From Candidatus Helarchaeota archaeon (GTDB lineage: Archaea; Asgardarchaeota; Lokiarchaeia; Helarchaeales; HEL-GB-A): a stretch of 16,582 bases of DNA. The notes under the pieces were generated by a model. That model ran no database searches and was not told the DNA's origin. It was given only the letters and a program-made list of their open reading frames with translations. A program made the position numbers and the translations under genes. The stretch is from assembly GCA_016840125.1 (NCBI GenBank), contig JAEOSY010000192.1, positions 1 through 16,582 on the forward strand, given 5' to 3'. This document shows positions 1 to 6,334 of the stretch, one piece after another (within the stretch, counting starts at the first letter, position 1; the number at the start of each line of letters is the position of its first letter).

Positions 1-2
1 CT

Positions 3-119
3 GAAAGGTCTCGGATGACGATAATGGAGCGAGCGGTTCGTAACTGCAAGGAGACCATTATCCGAGAGGCAAGTCAAGGTCACGAAATTATGGGAATTTA
101 TCCACTTTTATTGACTTGA
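3..119 (+). CDS. C-terminal fragment of an unrecognised protein (partial, possibly frameshifted)
   Basis: An open frame runs in from the left edge and stops with TGA at 117-119, giving about 38 residues containing MERAVRNCKETI and GHEIMGIYPLLLT. The frame is charged and natural-looking, and its base composition is richer in G+C than the sequence after it, so I take it as the end of a real gene. A second coding-like stretch in the +1 frame (about 118-219, DRSGVVKEFLSEEHERSE, ending TAA) begins exactly where the first stops. A single-base slip near 115-118 would join them into one longer C-terminus. I do not recognise the family. The alternative is that the gene simply ends at 119 and the second stretch is chance. 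Confidence 0.35.
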   Translation, partial: ERSRMTIMERAVRNCKETIIREASQGHEIMGIYPLLLT

Positions 120-216
120 CAGATCGGGAGTTGTAAAAGAATTTCTTTCGGAAGAGCATGAGCGTTCCGAGATTAAGGATCGAAATGATCTTCATACACA
201 ATTTAAATGTAATAGT

Positions 217-251
217 TAAACTAAAAATCACATAAAACTAAACTAAAAATC
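217..251. repeat. Two perfect 13-bp direct repeats upstream of the SCP2-like gene
   Basis: TAAACTAAAAATC occurs at 217-229 and again at 239-251. The copies are offset by 22 bp, close to two turns of B-form DNA, and end 14 nt before the GTG start of the next gene. The same-face spacing suits a tandem protein-binding site, but the sequence is A-rich and could have arisen by chance or slippage. Confidence 0.4.
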
Positions 252-264
252 CCAATTATAATCG

Positions 265-639
265 GTGGAAAATTCATTGTCTTCGAAATATGAAGGATTT
301 CCAGCAGTTATCTACTCGCGCTTATGGCTTCTTCAAATTTTCGGGAAATTAAAGAGTGAATTTCCAAATTTACAAATTAAAATCGCACTTTTTATGACTG
401 ATTGGCCTCCAGCGACATTGATTAAGCTAGATGACGGAAATTTTGAAATCGAAATACTGGAGACTGTGACGGATTCCAAAGATTTGGATGACGTGGAATG
501 TGATGCATATTTAGCTCTATCATATGAAGTATTAGCAAGAGGTTTTAAGAGTATTATGAAGGGGATAGAGGAGAAAAGAGTTAAGATAAAAAGTTTGGGT
601 GTATTACCAGTACTGGGAAGGATTTTGAGAGTTTTCTGA
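265..639 (+). CDS. SCP2-like (sterol carrier type) lipid-binding domain protein
   Basis: A 124-residue protein that is essentially one SCP2-like domain. Visible family features are the strand-rich middle (TLIKLDDGNFEIEIL, about residues 51-65), the DAYLALSYEVLARG segment (about 80-93) matching the 'D..l.ls...l..l..G' region, and the closing KGIEEKRVKIKSLG (about 99-112) resembling the 'f..GklkikGd' end. SCP2 domains bind lipids or other hydrophobic ligands in a tunnel; the archaeal ligand is unknown. The start is GTG at 265, with no Shine-Dalgarno visible, so the mRNA may be leaderless or the start may be a little downstream. It stops 2 nt before the UroD-family gene, so the two are almost certainly one transcript. 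The domain call is from pattern only. Confidence 0.65.
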   Translation: MENSLSSKYEGFPAVIYSRLWLLQIFGKLKSEFPNLQIKIALFMTDWPPATLIKLDDGNFEIEILETVTDSKDLDDVECDAYLALSYEVLARGFKSIMKGIEEKRVKIKSLGVLPVLGRILRVF

Positions 640-641
640 AG

Positions 642-1802
642 ATGACAGGAAGAGAGGATGTATCCGCACTTGAGAGAGTGTTAACTGTCTTAGAAGGGGC
701 GATACCAGACAGGGTTCCAAGTTTTTGCTTAGGTGGTGATTACTCTTTTATTGATAAATTTATGAACTCACCATTCGCTTTAACTAAGGAAGATATGGCC
801 CAATTAGATAAAGATAAAGTTTCCTACTATCCCCCCTTTATCCATGCGATAATAGCCAAATTTGCTCCAACGGAACTCCTGACGGGTGGACTAAATGCAA
901 AAATTGATTTATGTTGGCAATCGGTTGGGGGAATTCGACTAATAAAATTAGATCAGGAATACATTATTGAAAACGGAGGATTCTTCAAAATAGTTATTCG
1001 TGCCAATGGAATCCCTCATTATTGGTATTTAGGTCCGGCACTGTTGAAGAAAGCCCAAATTGAAAACTATTGGAACAAAGAAAAGGAGTTGAAACCACCC
1101 AAAATTGCTTTTCGAAACTTGGCAAAAATCCGTAAAACAATGCTCAATAAATATGACATCGTGGTAGCCCAAGGAATAGCTGGACCATTCGAAAATTGCG
1201 TATTTGGTATAGGACTCGCAAATTTTGCATATTTTGCCAGGAAATACCCCGACTTTCTTGAGCAACATATGGATTTTCAGTGGAAAACAATCGAAGAACC
1301 CTCATTAAGGTTGTTAATGGAAACTAAACCCGAAGTTGTAATGTGTGGCGATGACTATGGTTATAATATGGGGCTGCAAATGCACGTGAAACATTGGCGA
1401 AAATTCATCAAACCAATTCTAGCAAATTATGTAAAAATTGTTCATGATGCTGGAGGGAAATTTATTTTGCATAGCTGTGGGAACATTCAAGAGATCTTTC
1501 CTGATTTTGTTGAAATTGGTATTGATGGAGTGGAATCCTTAAAACCAAAGAGCAATGATTTAAAGATGTACCGCGAAAAATATCCTGAAATTACTCTGGT
1601 GGGAACAATTGATGATTCAGAAATGTTAAACTATGAATCACCTGAGGTTATTAGAAATTCAGTAAAATTAGATATTAAAAATTTAGGAAAAAATGGGGGG
1701 TATATTCCAGGACCTACAAATTTTTTGTTAGATCAACCACCAACAAATGTGGTTGCACTTTATAAAGCCATACAAGAATTTGGGGATTATTCCTCGTTTT
1801 AA
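642..1802 (+). CDS. Uroporphyrinogen decarboxylase (URO-D)/MtaA-family protein
   Basis: 386 residues, normal length for the URO-D fold. N-terminal ALERVLTVLEGAIPDRVPSF (10-28) is the family opening of corrinoid-methyltransferase-like members, not the heme enzyme (no RQAGRY motif). GDDYG is at 236-240, the metal-site motif HSCG at 277-280 (His277, Cys279), GTIDD at 321-325, and the closing GGYIPGPTN with QPPTNVVALYKAI at 352-377. MtaA/MtbA/CmuA-type enzymes bind zinc through H-x-C plus a later Cys and move methyl groups between a corrinoid protein and a thiol. Here the later position reads GPTN with no Cys, so the site looks incomplete. There is no corrinoid protein or methyltransferase partner in view. 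Likely a C1/methyl-transfer relative of unknown substrate, co-transcribed with the SCP2-like gene. Confidence 0.75.
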   Translation: MTGREDVSALERVLTVLEGAIPDRVPSFCLGGDYSFIDKFMNSPFALTKEDMAQLDKDKVSYYPPFIHAIIAKFAPTELLTGGLNAKIDLCWQSVGGIRLIKLDQEYIIENGGFFKIVIRANGIPHYWYLGPALLKKAQIENYWNKEKELKPPKIAFRNLAKIRKTMLNKYDIVVAQGIAGPFENCVFGIGLANFAYFARKYPDFLEQHMDFQWKTIEEPSLRLLMETKPEVVMCGDDYGYNMGLQMHVKHWRKFIKPILANYVKIVHDAGGKFILHSCGNIQEIFPDFVEIGIDGVESLKPKSNDLKMYREKYPEITLVGTIDDSEMLNYESPEVIRNSVKLDIKNLGKNGGYIPGPTNFLLDQPPTNVVALYKAIQEFGDYSSF

Positions 1803-1805
1803 CAG

Positions 1806-1826
1806 AAACCCCATCTGGTTTTTTTT
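1806..1826 (+). terminator. Hairpin and T-tract terminator after the URO-D-family gene
   Basis: AAACC (1806-1810) can pair with GGTTT (1817-1821) around a 6-nt loop, and an unbroken run of eight T spans 1819-1826. It lies 3 nt after the URO-D-family stop codon. T-runs alone terminate archaeal RNA polymerase, so the T-tract is probably the active part. Confidence 0.5.
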
Positions 1827-1926
1827 AGAGAAGGTATTAAGAATTTTAGGCGATCGTCGGTTTTTAAGTCGAAACATTCATTAAAAGAAAATTATTTAAG
1901 AAGAGTTAGAATTAAGCTTTGATAAA

Positions 1927-1934
1927 TTATAAAT
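1927..1934 (+). promoter_or_regulatory. TATA box for the 7-TM longin-like gene
   Basis: TTATAAAT lies 32 nt before the ATG at 1967. An archaeal TATA box sits about 26 nt before the transcription start, giving a start near 1957 and a short leader that overlaps the purine-rich site GAGAAGAAGG (1953-1962). Confidence 0.45.
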
Positions 1935-1966
1935 AATATTTTCAGTATTATGGGAGAAGAAGGATT

Positions 1967-3040
1967 ATGGTGGACCTTGAACTAGCTTCATTAAACTTTA
2001 ATTATGTAGTAATAAACTACTTTATTTCTGCATTAACTTCTATGTTAGTCACCATATTCGCTTTTTGGATAGCTAGACGAAAAAAAATTAGAGCGCTCTA
2101 TTTTTTGGGTTATACCATGTTATTTTTCACTTTAAGTTCATTTTTGGAATCTATCGCAGAACTTTTGCTTAATATTCCCCTGAGAAATATAAGTTTAGTC
2201 TTTACGGTACTTACAGGTCTTACTCTTATCTTATTTGTTACTTATATAAGGAATGAATCGTTCTTATCTGTAGAATTAGTTATTGGGGCTTCAATTTCGG
2301 CTATAGTGTTATTTTTAGAATTTCAACCCGCTAACCACACCATTATGAATATTGCGGGTCTAATTTCTCTACATAGAAAAATGTTTCTAAATAATATAAT
2401 ATTCGTTTTTGCAATATATTATGCGGTTATTTTGATATTTTGGATTATCCTCACCATAATTAAGGCACCTAGGAATTTAAAAAAATATTCAATTTTATTG
2501 ATATTGCCGTTTGTCATTGGAGGAATTGTTTTTTATATCTTTAACCAGATTGTTTTCATATATCAACCCTTTTCTTGGTTGATATTAACGCTGAATTTCT
2601 CTTTTTTAATTATTCTAGTCCTTTGCCCTCAATTATTGTTTATCTTACCCTATGAAGCACACCGACTGAATGTTTTTGAGATGAAGACGGGTATTTCATT
2701 GTTTCAATATGAATGGTCAAGTGAAGGAATTGATGAGGATTTACTTTCGGGATTAATTAGCGCAATAAGAAGCATGGGCGAGGAAGTCTTAAAAAAGGGA
2801 GGGCTCAAACAGATCGATTGGGAGCTAGGATTATTATTTTTCTCCAAAAGAGAACACATTATAGTAACACTCCTATCCTCAAAAGCCTCCAAATCCTTGC
2901 GTTCAAATCTGAGCGCATTTACTTCAGCGTTTGAGAGCAAATTTAGGGATTTACTCACCACAGAACTCAAGGATCTCAATCAGTTCTCACCTGCAATGGA
3001 ATTGATTGATCACTATTTCGGCAATATTCCCAAACATTGA
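1967..3040 (+). CDS. 7-TM membrane protein with C-terminal longin/roadblock-like domain
   Basis: 357 residues in two parts. Residues 14-225 hold seven hydrophobic segments (about 14-35, 43-66, 76-93, 103-118, 140-163, 174-196, 201-225). Residues about 238-350 are soluble: GISLFQYEW, then DEDLLSGLISAIRSMGEEVL, then strand HIIVTLLSSK, then LRSNLSAFTSAFESKFRDLL. This order (short strands, an acidic 'LisglisAi' helix, a strand, then an 'FE.kF' helix) resembles the longin/roadblock-type domains common in Asgard archaea next to small GTPases. The topology suggests a membrane sensor with a cytosolic docking or GTPase-regulatory tail. ATG 1967 is preceded by GAGAAGAAGG and a TATA box. The gene stands alone, with no small GTPase in the window. 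The domain call is from pattern; the function is inference. Confidence 0.6.
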   Translation: MVDLELASLNFNYVVINYFISALTSMLVTIFAFWIARRKKIRALYFLGYTMLFFTLSSFLESIAELLLNIPLRNISLVFTVLTGLTLILFVTYIRNESFLSVELVIGASISAIVLFLEFQPANHTIMNIAGLISLHRKMFLNNIIFVFAIYYAVILIFWIILTIIKAPRNLKKYSILLILPFVIGGIVFYIFNQIVFIYQPFSWLILTLNFSFLIILVLCPQLLFILPYEAHRLNVFEMKTGISLFQYEWSSEGIDEDLLSGLISAIRSMGEEVLKKGGLKQIDWELGLLFFSKREHIIVTLLSSKASKSLRSNLSAFTSAFESKFRDLLTTELKDLNQFSPAMELIDHYFGNIPKH

Positions 3041-3073
3041 TTGCCATAAATTTCCAAATTTCTCTTTTTGAGC

Positions 3074-3095
3074 GAATTCAAAGATTGTTGAATTC
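3074..3095. promoter_or_regulatory. Perfect 8-bp inverted repeat (possible operator) upstream of a TATA box
   Basis: GAATTCAA (3074-3081) and TTGAATTC (3088-3095) are exact reverse complements separated by 6 nt. The dyad ends 11 nt before the TATA box at 3107. No T-run follows, so it is unlikely to be a terminator of the preceding gene. Its position is where an archaeal activator, or a repressor that blocks TBP/TFB, would bind. Confidence 0.45.
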
Positions 3096-3106
3096 CAACT
3101 TTCCGC

Positions 3107-3115
3107 TTTATATAT
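3107..3115 (+). promoter_or_regulatory. TATA box for the microprotein/zinc-ribbon operon
   Basis: TTTATATAT is a near-ideal archaeal TATA box. It predicts transcription starting near 3138, upstream of the Cys-rich small gene and its GGTGA site at 3164-3168. Confidence 0.6.
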
Positions 3116-3174
3116 CATATTTTTTTATTATATCTTAGAGATAAAACATGAAAAAGTAAAATTGGTGAAAAAGG

Positions 3175-3348
3175 TTGGAAATTGATGATGAAATGATTAA
3201 AAAATGGATAAATAAGTTTTGTGGAAACTTCTCCAAGGAATCTAGTTCTTGCTGTGGTGAAGTCGCCACTAATTTCTGCAGTTGTTGTGAACCAACAGAC
3301 TCCACAACTAAAAATGATGAAAATAAAAATAAGGAGGTAAAAAAATGA
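3175..3348 (+). CDS. Cys-rich microprotein, overlapping the next gene
   Basis: 57 residues from TTG at 3175, or 51 from ATG at 3193. I prefer the TTG because GGTGA (3164-3168) is a clean Shine-Dalgarno with 6 nt spacing, while the ATG has none. Counted from the TTG, six cysteines sit at 16, 26, 27, 35, 37 and 38 (C-x9-CC-x7-C-x-CC), after an amphipathic N-terminus (MIKKWINKFCG) and before a Lys/Asn/Asp/Glu tail. No signal peptide or TM segment is seen. Its TGA overlaps the ATG of the next gene (ATGA at 3345-3348), a translational-coupling arrangement, and the next gene's GGAGGT site lies inside this frame. I do not recognise the family. Paired Cys suggest metal binding or redox; no function is shown. 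The frame could also be a non-conserved leader. Confidence 0.45.
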   Translation: MEIDDEMIKKWINKFCGNFSKESSSCCGEVATNFCSCCEPTDSTTKNDENKNKEVKK

Positions 3349-3809
3349 AATATGAGCAAAATCAATACACCGAAGGCTTAAGCGTTTGTGCATGGATCTT
3401 TGCGGGACTCTTTCTCTACGGTGGAATTTCAGGATATCTCGAAGCAGAATATTTCTGGAGTACTATTTCCCTTCTAATCGGGTCATTGATTATCATTGGT
3501 CAAATTGTCATTTCGTACAATCGAGGAACCTTGCGAAATGTTGTTTTAAATGAATTTGTAAGCAACTCCAGCGCGTCTGTAGAAACTATTTCTCACAATA
3601 CGAGAATCACGACGAAAGATGTTCAAGCTATAGTATTGGATTTAAAAGCAGACGGACTTTTTCAAGGGGCATTTTCTCATACCACAGGCGAATTAGAACA
3701 GGTCCAAACTCCCGCCGGTGAACCAGACGTTATCTTCTGCCCTAACTGTGGAACCGCTATTACTCGAGTGGATGCCACCTACTGTCCCCATTGTGGCGCA
3801 GAATTATAA
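3345..3809 (+). CDS. 2-TM protein with winged-helix-like segment and C-terminal zinc ribbon
   Basis: 154 residues. Two hydrophobic helices at about 12-31 and 38-57, then a helix-rich segment at 63-118 (VVLNEFVSNSSASVETI, RITTKDVQAIVLDLKADGLFQG, then a short hairpin) that reads as a winged helix, then a rubredoxin-type zinc ribbon with CPNCG (Cys132, Cys135) and CPHCG (Cys147, Cys150). Both ends of the soluble part probably face the cytosol. The winged helix could bind DNA or protein; a ribbon paired with a winged helix at the membrane is a recurring archaeal layout of unknown role. ATG 3345 has a strong site, GGAGGT at 3333-3338, and overlaps the stop of the Cys-rich microprotein, so the two are one operon. 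A T-rich terminator follows. Confidence 0.65.
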   Translation: MKYEQNQYTEGLSVCAWIFAGLFLYGGISGYLEAEYFWSTISLLIGSLIIIGQIVISYNRGTLRNVVLNEFVSNSSASVETISHNTRITTKDVQAIVLDLKADGLFQGAFSHTTGELEQVQTPAGEPDVIFCPNCGTAITRVDATYCPHCGAEL

Positions 3810-3811
3810 AA

Positions 3812-3861
3812 AATATAAATTTCAAATCTTTTTTTTTTCGAATTTATATTATTCTTTTTTT
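3812..3861 (+). terminator. Strong terminator: T10 loop in a 10-bp inverted repeat, then T7
   Basis: AATATAAATT (3812-3821) is the exact reverse complement of AATTTATATT (3841-3850). Between them is an unbroken run of ten T (3829-3838), and another run of seven T follows at 3855-3861. The T-runs are typical archaeal termination signals just after the zinc-ribbon gene stop at 3809. Confidence 0.6.
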
Positions 3862-3905
3862 AATAGGGGATAAAAATACTTAAATTATCGGATAAAGAGG
3901 TAAAA

Positions 3906-4298
3906 ATGAAAATGATCTCAATAGTTGCGGCCATCTTAGCTGTTATTTTATTTATTGGAATAAGTATTATTCAATTACTCCTTGCGCTAGGTTTGCCTCT
4001 GGGTCATCTAGCTTATGGTGGGAAGTATGAAAAGCTTCCTACTAACTTGAGAATAATGAGCTTAATTGCCATTGGAATTTTCACGTTTGCCTCGATTGCC
4101 GTATTATCACGTGCTGGAATAATAATCATTTTTACTAATCAGGATATTGCATATTATGCCGTTTGGATTATTGCGGGATATTTGACATTTAATACCTTGC
4201 TAAACGTGGTTTCGAGAAGTAAAGGGGAAAAGCGCATCATGACCCCTATCTCATTAACAATAGCTATATGTTGTTATATAGTTGCAATCGGGGCTTAA
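3906..4298 (+). CDS. Small 4-TM membrane protein, conserved family of unknown function
   Basis: 130 residues, four hydrophobic helices (about 5-29, 47-70, 80-102, 111-128). The polar loops carry what I recall as family marks of small bacterial integral membrane proteins: ALGLPLGHLAYGGKYEKLP (27-45) after TM1, and NVVSRSKGEKRIMTP (100-114) between TM3 and TM4. No catalytic motif is evident and the function of the family is unknown to me. ATG 3906 has an AGAGGT-type site (about 3896-3901). Because close relatives appear to be mostly bacterial, transfer between domains is possible, but codon use does not look different. It ends 11 nt from the convergent phosphatase gene. Confidence 0.55.
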   Translation: MKMISIVAAILAVILFIGISIIQLLLALGLPLGHLAYGGKYEKLPTNLRIMSLIAIGIFTFASIAVLSRAGIIIIFTNQDIAYYAVWIIAGYLTFNTLLNVVSRSKGEKRIMTPISLTIAICCYIVAIGA

Positions 4299-4309
4299 AG
4301 CTTCTTTTA

Positions 4310-5803
4310 TTACCCATTTATGTATTTCAGATGTCTTTTGATAATAACCAGCACCACAACGCAGAGTCCGGCAAGTGAAATAATCATCGAGAGTGTGATG
4401 AAGAAGTTTTTATTAGTCACAGGATGATTGTAATCCGCGGGGACCGTGGCCGAAAACCAGGCATCAGGAATTGGTTTGGTGATATTGAACGAATCCAAGA
4501 TGTAGTTCTCGGTTCCCGCATTATTGATACCGATCACGCGCGCTTCCAAGCGAGTTGTATTGGTCGCGAGGTCCAAAGTGATATTGATATCAACGTAGTG
4601 GCTGGAACCGTTAAACACCGCCGAATAGGGGTTGTCGCGTGTTTTCTGCTCGTACATATCCCCCATCCCTGCAGCGCCGCTTATCACGTAGATGGGGTAT
4701 TCCGGGGCGTAGTAATCCGGATCGCCCGTCGCATTATATTCATTATTGTGGTTTACCGGATAATGACGTTCGTAAAAATGGTTATGGCCGTTAAAGACGA
4801 TATCTACATCATATTGTTCGAATAGAGGTGACCACTGAGCTTTGATATCTAGGCGTTCGGCATGAGATGCTGAAGCGAAGGGGGGTTGATGGAAAACCAC
4901 AAACTTCCAGAGAATAGTGGGATCACCGGCAGCGAGCTCAAGATCTTCTTTAATCCAATTAATGTCTTGGACATCGTAAGGTGCAATCCCATGGTTCTCA
5001 GAATCTAAGGCCGTAATGTGAGCAAAACCATAACTGAACGAATAATACCATTCTTGATGTCCATTCTCAGGAAGAACAAAATTCTCTTGAAAAAGGGAAT
5101 CCCAGAGGTTTCCGAACTCATGATTGCCAACGATGGGCATTACGGTGATGTTTGCGCTGACATTTTCGATATCTAGAGCATAATTTCGCCACAATTCCAT
5201 GTCCTCTCCACTTGCGACGAGATCTCCACTCATTAGCATAAATTCGGGATAGGAACCAAAGTAAGAACCATTATTGATAATTAGATTATTCACAGCTCTC
5301 CTTCGGTCACGATTACTCCGGCAATCCCCTAAGGCACCAAAATGAATACCTCGACTTGGGAGTGAGGGAGCGGTGATAAACTGGAACGTCTGGCTCCAAT
5401 TTGTAGATGACCCACAGCGATAATAATAGACTGTATCGGGGTTTAAATTCGTTAATTCAACGAAATGAAAATAGTAATCTGCAAGGACATAGCTGGAACC
5501 TTGAACGGTCTGATTTAAATTTGAAGCATTAATTCCAAACTTCACTTCTGTCGGGGTACTGCCATTTGTATACCATGACACCACTCTAGAAAATCGAGGA
5601 TCTTCTTTAAATGTTTGATGGACGCCCCAAGGGGTCGAATCTCCTTGAGCGGTAAATATGGGTTCATTAGCCTCAATTACACTCCAATTTTGGACATTTG
5701 AAAAGATAAGTAGAGAGCTTATTATTAGGGTAAAAAGTATCAATTTCGAGTGTTTTCCACTGAATTTACTCAGCGAATATTGAGTTTTTCGGGCAAACTT
5801 CAT
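4310..5803 (-). CDS. Exported, membrane-anchored phosphatase with purple-acid-phosphatase architecture
   Basis: 497 residues. A positively charged N-terminus and a hydrophobic segment at 20-35 form a signal peptide or anchor. Residues about 50-145 are a fibronectin-III-like PAP N-domain (ending LNPDTVYYYRCG). The metallophosphoesterase domain has all five blocks: GDCR (Asp160), GDLV (Asp194), GNHE (Asn227, His228), FHQPP (His305) and GHNHFYER (His340, His342). A second hydrophobic helix at 466-488 followed by KRH anchors the C-terminus, so the catalytic domain faces outside. Several N-x-S/T sites support an exterior location. True purple enzymes have Tyr in block two (GDxxY); here it is GDLVASG, so the iron-tyrosinate ligand is missing and another metal pair is likely. 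The start is decided by GGGAGGT upstream, and ATGA overlap couples it to the 5-TM gene. Substrate unknown; phosphate scavenging is a reasonable guess. Confidence 0.85.
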   Translation of the reverse strand: MKFARKTQYSLSKFSGKHSKLILFTLIISSLLIFSNVQNWSVIEANEPIFTAQGDSTPWGVHQTFKEDPRFSRVVSWYTNGSTPTEVKFGINASNLNQTVQGSSYVLADYYFHFVELTNLNPDTVYYYRCGSSTNWSQTFQFITAPSLPSRGIHFGALGDCRSNRDRRRAVNNLIINNGSYFGSYPEFMLMSGDLVASGEDMELWRNYALDIENVSANITVMPIVGNHEFGNLWDSLFQENFVLPENGHQEWYYSFSYGFAHITALDSENHGIAPYDVQDINWIKEDLELAAGDPTILWKFVVFHQPPFASASHAERLDIKAQWSPLFEQYDVDIVFNGHNHFYERHYPVNHNNEYNATGDPDYYAPEYPIYVISGAAGMGDMYEQKTRDNPYSAVFNGSSHYVDINITLDLATNTTRLEARVIGINNAGTENYILDSFNITKPIPDAWFSATVPADYNHPVTNKNFFITLSMIISLAGLCVVVLVIIKRHLKYING

Positions 5804-6276
5804 ATTAAAAACCTCCCTGCGGTAAGTGAGATGATTCCGATGAATGTAAATTCACAACCGAAAAGTAGGAGTAAATACAGAGATCCTTTATATAATCGTA
5901 TCTTGTTTGCAATATAATATGCAGCCACCAATAATCCTGCGCCAATACCTACAAGCAAAACACAAACCCACAAAGAAAAAATGATCCACCCATAAATCTC
6001 CGAGAATAGAAAGTACCCCAAAAGAAATGCGAGACTGATGAGACTGCCCAATAAATAGGCAAACACATTCAATATTCTTAATCCGGGAAATTTTAGAACA
6101 AATTTCAACAAAAGAGGGTATAGAATAAAGGCGCTTAAAATGGATGCATACGCAATAATTTCCGTATATTCTTCCAGAATCGGGTAATCCTCAATTAATC
6201 CGTAGGCTCCAATCACTATAAACAAAAGAAATCCAAAAGAAAAAAACCAGAGGAGGAAATGTTTAATTTTTTCCAT
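5800..6276 (-). CDS. 5-TM membrane protein of unknown function, upstream partner of the phosphatase
   Basis: 158 residues made almost entirely of five hydrophobic helices (about 7-27, 38-60, 68-92, 96-122, 131-152), with a basic start (MEKIKHF). I do not recognise the family and see no catalytic or transport signature. The stop codon overlaps the start of the phosphatase gene (ATGA at 5800-5803 read on the minus strand), so the two are translated together. It might help insert, anchor or partner the phosphatase. The start is supported by GGTGA about 7 nt upstream on the minus strand. It is divergent from the HAD gene, 58 bp away. Confidence 0.6.
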   Translation of the reverse strand: MEKIKHFLLWFFSFGFLLFIVIGAYGLIEDYPILEEYTEIIAYASILSAFILYPLLLKFVLKFPGLRILNVFAYLLGSLISLAFLLGYFLFSEIYGWIIFSLWVCVLLVGIGAGLLVAAYYIANKIRLYKGSLYLLLLFGCEFTFIGIISLTAGRFLI

Positions 6277-6297
6277 AAACTATTCACCAAAAATAGC

Positions 6298-6310
6298 TAT
6301 AAAATTTTAA
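6298..6310. promoter_or_regulatory. TATA element in the divergent promoter between the 5-TM and HAD genes
   Basis: TATAAAATTTTAA lies in the 58-bp gap between divergent genes. For the + strand it is centred about 33 nt before the HAD start codon, so that transcript would have almost no leader; this fits the lack of a Shine-Dalgarno there. The AAAATTTT core is self-complementary, so it could serve either direction. Confidence 0.4.
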
Positions 6311-6334
6311 TGTCAATCACAATTAGTATGTCTA

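Noticed and set aside
642..1802. Calling the URO-D-family gene hemE or a named methyltransferase (mtaA/mtbA)
   Set aside because: The heme enzyme's N-terminal motif is missing and the zinc site is incomplete; no corrinoid partner is nearby.
3115..3393. Two overlapping minus-strand frames (76 and 92 residues)
   Set aside because: They are the complement of the promoter, the Cys-rich microprotein and the start of the zinc-ribbon gene; Phe/Leu-rich as expected from A-rich DNA read backwards.
4424..4825. 133-residue open frame on the + strand inside the phosphatase gene
   Set aside because: Antisense to a strongly supported metallophosphoesterase domain; its protein is Ile/Val/Arg-rich without motifs.
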